Source of the DNA: a virus
IMG/VR virus record: IMGVR_UViG_3300044568_001174
Span: 1-39,439 of that record
DNA: 39,439 bases
Direction: 5' to 3' (one strand)
The notes under the pieces are model-generated. The model was not told the origin of the DNA and ran no database searches. It saw only the letters and a list, made by a program, of their open reading frames with translations. The translations under genes and the position numbers were made by a program. Positions within the stretch are counted from its first letter, which is position 1, and each line of letters opens with the position of its first letter. Positions 8,768-17,116 of this stretch are shown here, piece after piece.

Positions 8768-9412
8768 ATGACCGTAACTATCAATGGCGCAGGCACCATC
8801 ACCGGCCTGACCTCGGCTGATGTGCCGCAAGTCAATGTCACCACCAAACTTCTTGTTGGTGGGCCGACTACCAGCGCAGGCGCTCAAGGTGTTCAAGTCT
8901 ACGGGTTGGCATCTGCTGGCGCGGCAAATATTCTGCAACGGGCGTATTCGGACACTACCAACGGCGCGCAGCTTTTGATGCTCAAGACTCGCGGGACAAC
9001 TGCTACGTCTACCACTGCGGTGCAAAGCGGCGACACTCTTGGAGCAGTAACTTTCCTAGGCGCAGACGGAACGTCCAACCAAGCGTTTGGCGCCTTTACC
9101 GGTTTTGTTGACGGCGCTGTTTCAACGGGCACCGTCCCTACGGCAGTCTCAATCACCACGGGCACCACTTCCGGCACCGAGCGGATGCGCATCACCAGCG
9201 CCGGCCTGATGGGCATTGGTACAGGCACCCCGGCATCTAGCGCCATTGTGGATGTCACCTCGACGACACTGGGCTTCAAGTTCCCGGTGATGACCACCAC
9301 GCAGAAGAACGCCATTGTCAGCCCTGTTGCTGGCCTAGTGATCTTTGATTCGACGCTCGCCAAACTGTGCGTCTACTCTGGCTCGGCCTGGCAGACCATC
9401 ACCTCGGTATGA
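8768..9412 (+). CDS. Second tail fibre-like protein
   Basis: 214 residues, SD AAGGAAAAATC before the ATG. It holds fibre-type sequences MRITSAGLMGIGTGTPAS and MTTTQKNAIVSPVAGLVIFD, and ends with CVYSGSAWQTITSV, a terminus shared by many trimeric fibre and collar proteins. It has no enzyme motif. It probably forms or caps a fibre together with the two upstream gene products. It overlaps the next start by 4 bp (ATGA at 9409). Confidence 0.75.
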   Translation: MTVTINGAGTITGLTSADVPQVNVTTKLLVGGPTTSAGAQGVQVYGLASAGAANILQRAYSDTTNGAQLLMLKTRGTTATSTTAVQSGDTLGAVTFLGADGTSNQAFGAFTGFVDGAVSTGTVPTAVSITTGTTSGTERMRITSAGLMGIGTGTPASSAIVDVTSTTLGFKFPVMTTTQKNAIVSPVAGLVIFDSTLAKLCVYSGSAWQTITSV

Positions 9413-9651
9413 AAACCCCCGCTTGGCAGCGCAAGGAAGGCAAGAACCCCGAGGGCGGCTTGAACGCCAAGGGACGCGCCTCGTACAACAAGGCCAACCC
9501 CGGCAAGCCTGGGTTGAAGCCACCGCAGCCCGAGGGTGGGGCTCGCAAGGACTCGTTCTGCGCCCGGATGGGCGGCGTGCCGGGTCCGATGAAGGACGCC
9601 AAGGGCGAACCTACCCGCAAGGCGCTGGCGCTGAAGAAGTGGAAATGCTGA
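9409..9651 (+). CDS. Small basic conserved phage protein (DUF6321-like)
   Basis: 80 residues, strongly basic. It contains KNPEGGLNAKGRASYNKANP and then RKDSFCARMGGVPGPMKDAK, ending RKALALKKWKC. I recall this pattern as a small family widespread in phage and metagenomic contigs (DUF6321). Role unknown; its charge suggests nucleic-acid contact and its place suggests expression with virion genes. The start at 9409 overlaps the fibre stop by ATGA; the in-frame ATG at 9367 would lie deep in the fibre gene. Confidence 0.8.
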   Translation: MKTPAWQRKEGKNPEGGLNAKGRASYNKANPGKPGLKPPQPEGGARKDSFCARMGGVPGPMKDAKGEPTRKALALKKWKC

Positions 9652-9652
9652 C

Positions 9653-10165
9653 ATGAAGGTGACCTACGGTCCAGAGTTCTTTGCCATTGCGAAGAACACT
9701 CCGTCGAAAGTCAAGTTTCGACAGAACATTCTGACCGTACAGGAAGGGATGCAGAAGATGATCGCTGACGGCGACATGCCGGATCGGTTGCCTGACTGCA
9801 CCCTAACGCACACTTTCTCGCCCATGCATGAAGAGTACGGGTGCCGGACCTACGCCAGACAGATGTTCATCCCGCAAGGGACGCTGATTATCGGGAAGAT
9901 TCACCGGCACCAGCACCTGAACTTCATCATGCAGGGTAAGGTGTCGGTCAGCACTGAGTTTGGCAAAAAGTACTTTGAAGCGCCCTGCACCTTTGTCTCT
10001 GAAGAGGGACTGAAGCGAGCGGTGTACGCGGAAGAAGACACGATCTGGGTGACGGTGCATATGACCAAGCACTCGGAGCTAGACGCGATAGAATCAGAAC
10101 TCATCTCGCCAACATACGATGAGATGGGCCTTCTGGGCGACATAACGGAAAAGGTGGCAGCATGA
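9653..10165 (+). CDS. Cupin-like protein
   Basis: 170 residues. The cluster GKIHRHQHLNFIMQGKVSVS puts three histidines at 84, 86 and 88 in the place of cupin motif 1 (a metal-binding beta-barrel), and a further His at 136 (VTVHMTKHSE) could be the motif 2 ligand. The small beta-barrel fold is plausible, but no substrate is suggested. Cupins appear among virion genes of several podoviruses and may be structural rather than enzymatic. The gene overlaps the next by 4 bp. Confidence 0.65.
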   Translation: MKVTYGPEFFAIAKNTPSKVKFRQNILTVQEGMQKMIADGDMPDRLPDCTLTHTFSPMHEEYGCRTYARQMFIPQGTLIIGKIHRHQHLNFIMQGKVSVSTEFGKKYFEAPCTFVSEEGLKRAVYAEEDTIWVTVHMTKHSELDAIESELISPTYDEMGLLGDITEKVAA

Positions 10166-10953
10166 CTTTCGGCATCACTGCTGGACAAGCATTTATAGGC
10201 GGCAGCGCCCTCTTGGGCGGTCTGATCTCAAGCAGCGGTGCTCAGAGCGCCGCAGGCACTCAGGCCGCTGCTGCTGATCGTTCTGCTGCTCTCCAGAAGG
10301 AGATGTTTGACGAACAGAAGCGTCTCTCAGAACCGTATCGCCAGGCTGGCCTGACGGGTCAGAACCGGCTGATGGAACTGCTGGGGCTAGGCGGTAACAC
10401 TGGTGCAGCGGGGTACGGTCAGTACGCTCGCGACTTCGGTATGCAGGACTTCCAGCAAGACCCCGGCTATCAATTTAGGCTGGGCGAGGGTCTCAAGGCG
10501 ATGAGCCGCCAAGCAGGTGCTAGGGGTGGACTGATCTCTGGCCAGACCATGAAGGGTCTAGAGGACTACCGGCAGGCATCGGCATCGCAAGAGTACGGCA
10601 ACGCCTTCAATCGCTACCAGACCAACCGCGCCAACCAACTCCAACCGCTTGGCAGCTTGATGTCGTCTGGCCAAGCAGCAGCGGCGGGCCAAGCCGCTCA
10701 AGCAGGCCAGTACGGCACCAACGTGGGCAACCTGATGGGTCAAGCGGGCCAGTCGATGGCGGCGGGGCAGATGGGCGCAGCCAACACAATGGGCAACGCG
10801 CTGGCTTCAATGGGCAGCATGTACCAGCAGCAGCAACAGCAGAACCAGAATCAGGCCAACTTCAACACGTTGTTTGGTAACCGGGGCGGCGGTGTATCGT
10901 ACATGAACGATCCGTCATCCTCCTTCGCTTACTACCCAGGTGGAGTTGTCTAA
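10162..10953 (+). CDS. DNA ejection / internal virion protein (gp7-like)
   Basis: 263 residues, Gly/Ala/Gln-rich, with a hydrophobic Gly-rich start (FIGGSALLGGLISSSGAQSA) followed by a helix (ADRSAALQKEMFDEQKRLSE) and long Gln/Ala/Gly-rich stretches (GQAAAAGQAAQAGQYG, then YQQQQQQNQNQANF). This architecture is seen in P22 gp7-type ejection proteins, which leave the capsid ahead of the DNA and help form the trans-envelope channel. The next two genes also fit this role. The stop shares one base with the next ATG. Confidence 0.75.
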   Translation: MTFGITAGQAFIGGSALLGGLISSSGAQSAAGTQAAAADRSAALQKEMFDEQKRLSEPYRQAGLTGQNRLMELLGLGGNTGAAGYGQYARDFGMQDFQQDPGYQFRLGEGLKAMSRQAGARGGLISGQTMKGLEDYRQASASQEYGNAFNRYQTNRANQLQPLGSLMSSGQAAAAGQAAQAGQYGTNVGNLMGQAGQSMAAGQMGAANTMGNALASMGSMYQQQQQQNQNQANFNTLFGNRGGGVSYMNDPSSSFAYYPGGVV

Positions 10954-12392
10954 TGGCTGATCTGAACGCTCTCATCGCCCAAGGCGCCCAGTTCCGCGTC
11001 CCGCCCCCGGTAGATCCGATGGGGAACATGCCGCAACTGATGCAGATGCGCGCTTCGCAGAACCAGAACGCGCTGGCGCAGTACCAACTCTCATCTGCTA
11101 AACGCGAAGACGCATCTACGAACGCGCTCAACGCGGCGTATCAGAACGCCTATGACCCCGCCACAGGCAAGATAGACCCTGTTCGATTGCGTCAAAGTTT
11201 AGCGTCAGGCGGCGCAGGCTCAAGAATTCCTGGAGTTGAAAAAGGGTTGATGGAGCTTGAAAATGAACGGTTGCAGCAACAAAAGCTACAAGGCGACGTC
11301 AATCTTCAGCCCATCACTAAGTCTGCGGCTGAAGTTAAGCTGCTTGACGACAGGTTGAAACAATCTCGTGGTTTTTTAGACACTCTTGATGCTACGGCGC
11401 CCGATGCGGGCGCCCGGTACTTGGCTTGGCATGAGGCTAACCACGCCGATCCTATTATTGGGCCGGCGCTCACTGCGCGAGGTGCTAACGCTAATCAATC
11501 AAGGGCGGCTATTGAACAAGCTATTGCCAAAGGCCCGCAAGCACTTGCAGACCTAATCAACCAGTCCAAGTTAGGTGCGGAAAAGTTCATGGAAATGAAC
11601 AAGCCTACGGTTACGTCTCAGAATCTTGGTGGCCAACTGCGGATGGTGTCTACGCCTGGCCTTGGGGGCGCCGCTACTGTTGTACCAGGGTCCACAGTTG
11701 CCACAACAATGACGCCGGGGCAAATTGCCGCCAACAAAATTTCCGAACAGCAATTGAAGGTGTCGCAAGGACAACTTACGTTGGCTCAAACAGGTCAAAA
11801 CCTTACCGATGCCCGTGAGCAACGAAAAATTGCCATCATGGAGGAAAATCAACGGCGCGAAAATGACCCCGCGTTCCAACGACAAAAGGCCGAAGCTGCG
11901 GCTACGGGTCAAGCCATCGCTAAAGATAAAGCGTTGGCCCAGCAATTGTTGCCAAAAGTGCTTGAGACTGCCCAGCAAACGCTTGGCCAAATTGACAGCT
12001 TGATTGGAAAACGAGATCGCGAAGGCAATTTGGTTAAAGGTCAAGCGCCGCACCCCGGATTTTCTAACGTGGTGGGCGCTACTTTGCTGCCTGGTTTGCG
12101 GTTTGTTCCGGGAACTGACGCGGCTGACTTTCAATCAAAATTTGATCAGATCAAAGGCGGGGCGTTCCTGCAAGCGTTTGAAACGCTTAAAGGTGGCGGT
12201 TCTATTACCAACCTTGAGGGTGAAAAAGGAACTTCCGCTCTTAACCGCATGAGTCTGGCGCAAAGCGAAAAAGAGTTTGTAAGCGCCGCGCGCGAGTTCC
12301 AAAGCATAATTCGCAAAGGGGTGGAACGCGCCAAAGTGCGCGTCGGCGGCAGCGTAACGCCTATCGATGCTCTTCTTGAGAAATACAAGTAA
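10953..12392 (+). CDS. Putative ejection/internal virion protein
   Basis: 479 residues, Gln/Ala-rich and largely helical, with coiled-coil-like stretches (about 90-140 and 260-350: KISEQQLKVSQGQLTLAQTG, ENQRRENDPAFQRQKAEAAA). No catalytic motif or membrane segment is obvious. The C-terminal third (GGGSITNLEGEKGTSALNRM, SEKEFVSAAREF) recalls a conserved helical region in phage ejection proteins. The role is inferred from position as the middle gene of three. The stretch 11180-11900 has more A/T at third positions than its neighbours. Confidence 0.65.
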   Translation: MADLNALIAQGAQFRVPPPVDPMGNMPQLMQMRASQNQNALAQYQLSSAKREDASTNALNAAYQNAYDPATGKIDPVRLRQSLASGGAGSRIPGVEKGLMELENERLQQQKLQGDVNLQPITKSAAEVKLLDDRLKQSRGFLDTLDATAPDAGARYLAWHEANHADPIIGPALTARGANANQSRAAIEQAIAKGPQALADLINQSKLGAEKFMEMNKPTVTSQNLGGQLRMVSTPGLGGAATVVPGSTVATTMTPGQIAANKISEQQLKVSQGQLTLAQTGQNLTDAREQRKIAIMEENQRRENDPAFQRQKAEAAATGQAIAKDKALAQQLLPKVLETAQQTLGQIDSLIGKRDREGNLVKGQAPHPGFSNVVGATLLPGLRFVPGTDAADFQSKFDQIKGGAFLQAFETLKGGGSITNLEGEKGTSALNRMSLAQSEKEFVSAAREFQSIIRKGVERAKVRVGGSVTPIDALLEKYK

Positions 12393-12394
12393 TC

Positions 12395-14509
12395 ATGGCC
12401 ACCCTTGAGCAACTCAGCGCAGCGTTGGTCAAAGCCGATGCTGCCGGCAACTCTGCCGATGCCAAGGCTTTTGCCGATGCCATTCGACAAATGCGTGGCC
12501 CCGCAATGGGCGAAATTCCAACTGTTGACGCGCCGCAAGCCCCGGCAAAAGAGCCTGGCATCTACGAGCAATATGTGCGGCCTTTCCTTGAGCCCGCAAT
12601 TACAACGGCGGGCGCTGTCGGTGGCGGCTTGCTAGGTGCTGCCGCAGGTACGTTTGGTGCCGGCCCAGTCGGCACCGCAACCGGCGGTGTTGCTGGCGCT
12701 AGCCTTGGCTATGGCCTTGGCAAAGAGGGTATGCAGCTACTCGACGTAGCAATGGGCGCCAGACAACCCCGTCAAGGCGCAGCGCAAGTAGTTGAGCCGG
12801 TGCAAAACCTGCTGGAAGGCGCTGCTTTTGAGGCTGGCGGGCGAGCACTTGGGCCTGCGATTGGCGCAGTAGCAGGCAAGATTGCTGACATTCGACGACT
12901 ACCAACGCAGAAAGCGGCTGAGATTGCCCGTAACGCGCTTGGTCCTGATCTGCCTGAAGCACTCAACCTGCTCAAGGCAAGCCAGAGTGGTGGCAGCGCG
13001 GCGCAAGCAACTGCGGATATCAACAGTCCCACCTGGCAAGCATTGCTAGCCCGCGTATCAAAGCGCGATCCTCGGTTTACGGAAGCGTTGGCTGCATCGC
13101 AAGGCGAAGTGTCGTTGAACGCGCTTGCGCGATTGGCCGGCGGCAGCACAGCGGCTGACGTTAGAGGAACCACTACGGCGGCAAAGAACGCGCTCAATGC
13201 GATAACAACACCGCAACGCGAACTGGCGCTCAATCGGGCAAACCTTGGCAAGGCCGTAGCCGAGTATGAAGCGCAGGCAGGCAAATTGAGCGCAGACGCA
13301 GCGGCCAAAGTGCAAGAAGTGCGGCGCTTGATTGATCTAGGCGATCACGCGGCTGCGGCGGCGCGGTTAAAAACGCTCGAAATGGGTTTGCCCCCAAGTT
13401 CCCGCCTTGCGCCAGCTAAGTCTCAAGCAGGTTTTTCAGATGAGTTTGCGGCAAAATTTACTTACCCTGGTAAGTTGGCGCAGATGTCAGACGAATGGGC
13501 TACGGGCGCAGCTAACGCATCGTTGGACTTGGGCCAAGGTGCTCGGTTTGCGCAGGGCGCGGCAGACGCGCTACGGTCGGTTGGCATCAAACCGCTCAAA
13601 GGCGATGAAGTCATTCGCAGCATCCAGGGTGTTGCCAACAACCCTGAGTTTGCAGGCAACGATCTGATAACCGGTGCAATTGGCAACTTGACCAAAGACA
13701 TTGCGCAATGGACACGCGGCGGCGGCGTGATCGACGCCAAAGCGTTGGACGCCATCCGCAAGAACTCCGTCAACGCCGCAATCCAGCAACTTCGACCAGG
13801 CGTAGACGCCACCACGCAGCGCAATCTTGCCGCCAGTGTGATGTCAGAAATTCGCCCTGCGCTAATTGACGCTATTGAAGCGGCAGGCGGCACCGGATAC
13901 CGTCAGTACTTGGCCGACTACACCAAGGGGATGCAGCGGATTGCCGAGAAGAAGCTGTCTGGCGCGGCCCTAGACCTGTGGAAAACAAACAAAGACGAGT
14001 TTGTTCGATTGGTTCAGAACGAATCGCCAGAGGCAGTAGAGAAAATTCTTGGTCCCGGACGGTACAACGTTGCCAGCGAACTAGCAGACAGCACGATGTC
14101 TGTGCTGCGGGAACAAGCGGCTAAACACCTCAAAGAACTGAAGATAAAAGGGCAGGCCGAAGCGGGGCAAGACGCGCTCAAACAACTGCTGCTTGATAGC
14201 ACATCTAAGATACGTTTGCCGTCGTATGTCAGCGCCGTGGTCGCAAGCACGAACAAAGCCCTGAACATCTTAGAAAACAAGATTGGCGCTAAGACAATGG
14301 CGGCGCTGACGCAAGCGTCACAAACCGCAGGGGGCGCCGTCAAGCTGTTGGAGACTTTGCCCGCCAATGAACGCAACAGGGTGCTGAAGTTGATCTCGAC
14401 GCCTTCTCAATGGACTGCTGCTGAACGTGCGGTAGCGGGCACGGCAACTGTCGGCGGCGTCAACTCTCTAGCGCCTGACCGCTTCAACGAAAACGCATTG
14501 GCTCAATGA
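12395..14509 (+). CDS. Large putative ejection / internal virion protein
   Basis: 704 residues. A Gly/Ala-rich hydrophobic segment lies near the N-terminus (about residues 67-108: TTAGAVGGGLLGAAAG, TGGVAGASLGYGLG), a pattern typical of proteins that insert into the host membrane during DNA ejection. The rest is Ala-rich and helical, with many Lys/Glu/Gln (KNALNAITTPQRELALNRAN). No lytic transglycosylase motif is visible. As the last and largest of the three ejection-type genes it corresponds in position to P22 gp16/gp20. It overlaps the next gene by 4 bp. Confidence 0.65.
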   Translation: MATLEQLSAALVKADAAGNSADAKAFADAIRQMRGPAMGEIPTVDAPQAPAKEPGIYEQYVRPFLEPAITTAGAVGGGLLGAAAGTFGAGPVGTATGGVAGASLGYGLGKEGMQLLDVAMGARQPRQGAAQVVEPVQNLLEGAAFEAGGRALGPAIGAVAGKIADIRRLPTQKAAEIARNALGPDLPEALNLLKASQSGGSAAQATADINSPTWQALLARVSKRDPRFTEALAASQGEVSLNALARLAGGSTAADVRGTTTAAKNALNAITTPQRELALNRANLGKAVAEYEAQAGKLSADAAAKVQEVRRLIDLGDHAAAAARLKTLEMGLPPSSRLAPAKSQAGFSDEFAAKFTYPGKLAQMSDEWATGAANASLDLGQGARFAQGAADALRSVGIKPLKGDEVIRSIQGVANNPEFAGNDLITGAIGNLTKDIAQWTRGGGVIDAKALDAIRKNSVNAAIQQLRPGVDATTQRNLAASVMSEIRPALIDAIEAAGGTGYRQYLADYTKGMQRIAEKKLSGAALDLWKTNKDEFVRLVQNESPEAVEKILGPGRYNVASELADSTMSVLREQAAKHLKELKIKGQAEAGQDALKQLLLDSTSKIRLPSYVSAVVASTNKALNILENKIGAKTMAALTQASQTAGGAVKLLETLPANERNRVLKLISTPSQWTAAERAVAGTATVGGVNSLAPDRFNENALAQ

Positions 14510-14757
14510 TGCCCTCGCTCCCGCAAGATAAGGCAAACCACGCCATCTACGGTTCGCTGATCTTCCTAGCCGCCCTAGCCATCTTGCGCCGGCCTGACGC
14601 CGCCTACGCCCTCGTGGTGCTTGCAGCAGTGGGCAAGGAGGTGCTCGACTGGCTCTCCAACCAACGGTCAGAGAGGCCCACGCACGGAGTAGAATGGTTC
14701 GATGCCCTAGCAACTTGCGCCGGCGGGGCGGTGCCACTCCTTGCTAGGATGATCTGA
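14506..14757 (+). CDS. Small membrane protein (possible holin-like)
   Basis: 83 residues. Two hydrophobic segments (about 14-29, AIYGSLIFLAALAIL, and about 34-49, AYALVVLAAVGKEVLDW) are followed by a short loop (GVEWFDALATCAGGAVPL) that may form a third. The DKANHAIYGS and WFDALATCAGG pattern recurs in small phage membrane proteins near lysis genes. It may be a second holin, or a membrane partner of the ejection machinery. Coupled both upstream (ATGA) and downstream (TGATG). Confidence 0.65.
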   Translation: MMPSLPQDKANHAIYGSLIFLAALAILRRPDAAYALVVLAAVGKEVLDWLSNQRSERPTHGVEWFDALATCAGGAVPLLARMI

Positions 14758-14993
14758 TGGATTCGCAACACCTGATCGACATAGGCCTTGCTACCGCTTG
14801 CGCGGTTACCGGCTGGTTTGCAAGGGAGTTGTGGTCAGCGGTCAAGGAGTTGAAAGCCGACCTGACCCGCCTATCGGTCGAGCTACCCAAGACCTATGTG
14901 ACGCGGGACGACTACAGGTCAGACCTTAAAGAGATCCGCGACCTGCTGGGGCGCATCTTCGACAAGCTCGACGGCAAGGTCGACCGCTCATAG
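14757..14993 (+). CDS. Small membrane-anchored coiled-coil protein
   Basis: 78 residues: one N-terminal hydrophobic segment (about 6-24, LIDIGLATACAVTGWFAREL) followed by a heptad-like helix (LWSAVKELKADLTRLSVELP) and a second helix (DLKEIRDLLGRIFDKLDGKV). The layout resembles XhlA-type or accessory lysis proteins, but no family can be named. It is the last gene of the rightward late block; its end overlaps by 6 bp the end of the converging leftward block at 14988. I see no strong terminator between them. Confidence 0.65.
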   Translation: MDSQHLIDIGLATACAVTGWFARELWSAVKELKADLTRLSVELPKTYVTRDDYRSDLKEIRDLLGRIFDKLDGKVDRS

Positions 14994-15209
14994 CAGCGCC
15001 GAGATACCCACAGTCACCATCTCGCTCTTGAGCTTTGACGGGTTGGTCTTCGCCATCACCCGCAGCGCCACTGCTGCGAACGTCTCAATGCCGGCCCAGG
15101 CGTCCTCTAGGTGCGGATCATTGAGCGCCAAGATGTGCGCTCTGATTGTCAGAACGTCAGCCATGTAGGCGTCCCGGATGGCGTCTATCGCTGCTTTAGT
15201 TGGGCGCAT
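14988..15209 (-). CDS. Hypothetical small phage protein (end of leftward block)
   Basis: 73 residues from the ATG at 15209 (MRPTKAAIDAIRDAYMADVL, then ILALNDPHLEDAWAGIETFA). A start at 15230 would add seven residues. The GGA at about -9 before 15209 and the smaller overlap with the upstream gene favour the shorter form. It is helical, soluble, with no recognised family. It ends the leftward early block and faces the late block tail to tail. Confidence 0.6.
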   Translation of the reverse strand: MRPTKAAIDAIRDAYMADVLTIRAHILALNDPHLEDAWAGIETFAAVALRVMAKTNPSKLKSEMVTVGISALL

Positions 15210-15586
15210 GGGAAGTCCACTAGTTGCCATACTGAATTCGGTGCGTTGATCCTGAACGGTTTGACTACCCGCCTTGGCGCCAGTTCCGATGCGGCCTGGC
15301 GGGCAGCGATCCTACGATCCCTGCACGCCTTGTGCTGCAACTTGCGCTTTGTCCAGCGCCCAGCGTCTAGCTCTGCTGCCCGCTCAGGCGATGCCCAGCG
15401 CGCAGTGACGCCGGAGCCGGCCACACCCAGCAGCCGCGCCTTGCGAGCGAAGCAAAGAATCTTGCGGGCCTTGTCGAGCGAGATCGCCATGCGTAGATGC
15501 ATGTCGACCGTGCTCACGCCGTTGGGGTACTCGCGCACCAAGTTGGCGGCAAGGTGCATCAGCAATTCGGTGTCAGGATGCATCAT
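15185..15586 (-). CDS. Small basic, probably winged-helix DNA-binding protein
   Basis: 133 residues. The N-terminal 60 residues (LLMHLAANLVREYPNGVSTV, MHLRMAISLDKARKILCFAR) look like a helix-turn-helix or winged helix with a recognition-type helix at SLDKARKILCFA. The C-terminal half is strongly basic (AGRWTKRKLQHKACRDRRIA). DNA or RNA binding is inferred. It might be a late regulator, but no specific family can be named. It overlaps both neighbours. Confidence 0.55.
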   Translation of the reverse strand: MMHPDTELLMHLAANLVREYPNGVSTVDMHLRMAISLDKARKILCFARKARLLGVAGSGVTARWASPERAAELDAGRWTKRKLQHKACRDRRIAARQAASELAPRRVVKPFRINAPNSVWQLVDFPCAQLKQR

Positions 15587-15734
15587 CGCGTACTCTCAAG
15601 GTTCCGCCTTCGTGCATCGCCAGTAGCAACTGCGCGATGACAATCTCTTGGCGTTTGATTTCGTACTTGAGGCGCTCGTTCTCCGCTAGGGCATCGCCCA
15701 GCAAAAGGTCTAGGTTTCTTTCGGTCTCAGTCAT
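15573..15734 (-). CDS. Small coiled-coil protein
   Basis: 53 residues from the ATG at 15734, chosen because it has a good SD (AAGGAAAAAA on the minus strand) directly upstream; an in-frame start further up would overlap the neighbour heavily. The sequence is one long helix (NLDLLLGDALAENERLKYEI, KRQEIVIAQLLLAMHEG), probably a dimeric coiled coil. Function unknown. Overlaps the upstream gene by 8 bp and the downstream gene by 14 bp. Confidence 0.65.
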   Translation of the reverse strand: MTETERNLDLLLGDALAENERLKYEIKRQEIVIAQLLLAMHEGGTLRVRDDAS

Positions 15735-15966
15735 TTTTTTCCTTGAGTTTGGCTTCTGCTGCTCTAATAAACTCCACAACCTCACTCTTGAACGCAATCA
15801 CGAATCTTGTGAGTTTATTTACATCAGCCTTCGTCAACCCCTGCCACTCAGGCTTCGTATAAAGCGGCAAAGCTCGTTGGCCTTGCTGGATGTCGGTTGG
15901 GTTATCGGTTACATACACAGACGTACCGTCTTCTGTGTAAACCATATATGCTACGGGTTCAGTCAT
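15727..15966 (-). CDS. Small hypothetical phage protein
   Basis: 79 residues from the ATG at 15966 (MTEPVAYMVYTEDGTSVYVT). The start overlaps the upstream stop by 8 bp, as for the other genes in this block. The N-terminal half resembles small phage proteins with a PVA-YxxYT-type start followed by PLYTKPEW; the C-terminal part is a helix (VIAFKSEVVEFIRAAEAKLK). Function unknown. Confidence 0.7.
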   Translation of the reverse strand: MTEPVAYMVYTEDGTSVYVTDNPTDIQQGQRALPLYTKPEWQGLTKADVNKLTRFVIAFKSEVVEFIRAAEAKLKEKND

Positions 15967-16318
15967 TGCGTTCAATCCAGAACAACTCCCCAATCTGCTC
16001 TGCCGTGTACTCTGCAAAGTCGTTACTGGCCCACTTAACAAGCGCTTTGCCGGTGGTGGAGGTGGCCTCTACAGTGCACAGTTCGTCGGTTTCAATGCAA
16101 CGCAAAATGTCTCCTCTGGTTAGCGCCCCCAACTCTTTTGAACAGGCGTAGCAGAGCTTGGCCCTCTTGCACGTTTCCCCGCAGTCCCCAACCTGCGCTA
16201 GGTCAACACGCCCAGCCCGCCAAGCCGCCCACTCCCCGCAGGTCCGGCTCTTGTGCAAGTACGAACTTGTTTCCCAATAGTCATCACACCATGCCTCAAA
16301 CGCAGCACGCTCGGTCAT
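15959..16318 (-). CDS. Small hypothetical phage protein (AxFEAW motif, Cys-rich)
   Basis: 119 residues. The start AAFEAWCDDYWET followed by CGEWAAWRAGR is a well-known repeat theme of small phage proteins of unknown role. Five more cysteines in the middle (CGETCKRAKLCYACSKE, RCIETDELC) could bind zinc. Overlaps the next gene upstream by 4 bp. Probably expressed early with the rest of the block. Confidence 0.7.
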   Translation of the reverse strand: MTERAAFEAWCDDYWETSSYLHKSRTCGEWAAWRAGRVDLAQVGDCGETCKRAKLCYACSKELGALTRGDILRCIETDELCTVEATSTTGKALVKWASNDFAEYTAEQIGELFWIERND

Positions 16319-16515
16319 GGCTCAAGCCCAAAGTGGTTACAGATTAAGAGCTTGACGTTGCCGGTATAGCCGGTACTCAACTCGGCGCACTCCCTGACAA
16401 TGAGGTCTGCAAACCGCTGCACGTTGATAAAGTCGGCAGTGCATTCCTCCCTTCCGCGAGAGTCAACGGTAACGTCGAACAGCCCTTCCATTAGTTTTCT
16501 AATCCGTTCGTTCAT
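16315..16515 (-). CDS. Small hypothetical phage protein
   Basis: 66 residues (MNERIRKLMEGLFDV, then FADLIVRECAELSTGYTGNV). The pattern NERIRKLxE...FADLIVRECAELS is common in small early genes of phages of Gram-negative bacteria. Function unknown. Overlaps both neighbours by 4 bp. Confidence 0.72.
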   Translation of the reverse strand: MNERIRKLMEGLFDVTVDSRGREECTADFINVQRFADLIVRECAELSTGYTGNVKLLICNHFGLEP

Positions 16516-16742
16516 AACTCAATCCTCTGATTAATGCCCAACATCTCTCGATGCAGGTTCTCCAGCATCACCCTATACGGCGCATCCGGCAGGCAGTCCG
16601 TTGCCAGCTTGCATCGGTCTGCAAATGCATCAGTGCGTACTGCTTCGCGTACAACGGTCCGCACTTTCGCAAGCATGTCATCAGGGTGGAGGCTAGTTGG
16701 CCAATGCCACCCCATCAGTTCGGCAATGCGTTCATCGGTCAC
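16512..16742 (-). CDS. Small hypothetical phage protein
   Basis: 76 residues (MTDERIAELMGWHWPTSLHP, VRTVVREAVRTDAFADRCKL). Similar in style to the neighbouring 66-residue protein (both start with a DERI/NERI helix), so they may be distant paralogues. Function unknown. Overlaps by 4 bp both the gene before and the holin-like gene after it. Confidence 0.7.
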   Translation of the reverse strand: MTDERIAELMGWHWPTSLHPDDMLAKVRTVVREAVRTDAFADRCKLATDCLPDAPYRVMLENLHREMLGINQRIEL

Positions 16743-17116
16743 GACGCAACTCCCTTCGTCTTCTCAAAAGTTCTCAAGCCACCAAGCCCCAGCATCCCCA
16801 GCATCAGTTGCCAGAGGTTGTCGTCGATGCCAGGCAGCGCAGGCAGCGGGTGGTCGAGCACAATGCCGGTCCACTGGACCAGCGGCCTGGCGATGTATTG
16901 ACAAGCCAGCGCCGACGCGCAGACCCAGCCAATGGCTGGGCGCCAGCCGCTGGTGAACGCGCTGGGGCTCGACGCCTCGGCGCGGTTGACGTCCAGTTGG
17001 CCCTGGACGATGGCGACCTGGGCGGCAAGCTGCGCTGCCTCGGCTGCTGACTTGTCCGGCCAGATGCGGGTGATGACGGTCTGCGCCAGTTCCACGCCTG
17101 CGGTCAGTGGGTCCAT
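16739..17116 (-). CDS. Holin of the 3-TM superfamily (GTA/phage holin type)
   Basis: 125 residues from the ATG at 17116, chosen for the SD-like GGAGACAGG before it. An amphipathic N-terminus with the DKSAAEAAQLAAQVAIVQGQ helix is followed by hydrophobic stretches (SGWRPAIGWVCASALACQYI, PLVQWTGIVLD, LMLGMLGLGGLRTFEKTKG). This order is that of the GTA-holin/3-TM holin family, including the W-RPAIGW motif. It should form the membrane lesion that lets the lysozyme next door reach the wall. Confidence 0.85.
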   Translation of the reverse strand: MDPLTAGVELAQTVITRIWPDKSAAEAAQLAAQVAIVQGQLDVNRAEASSPSAFTSGWRPAIGWVCASALACQYIARPLVQWTGIVLDHPLPALPGIDDNLWQLMLGMLGLGGLRTFEKTKGVAS

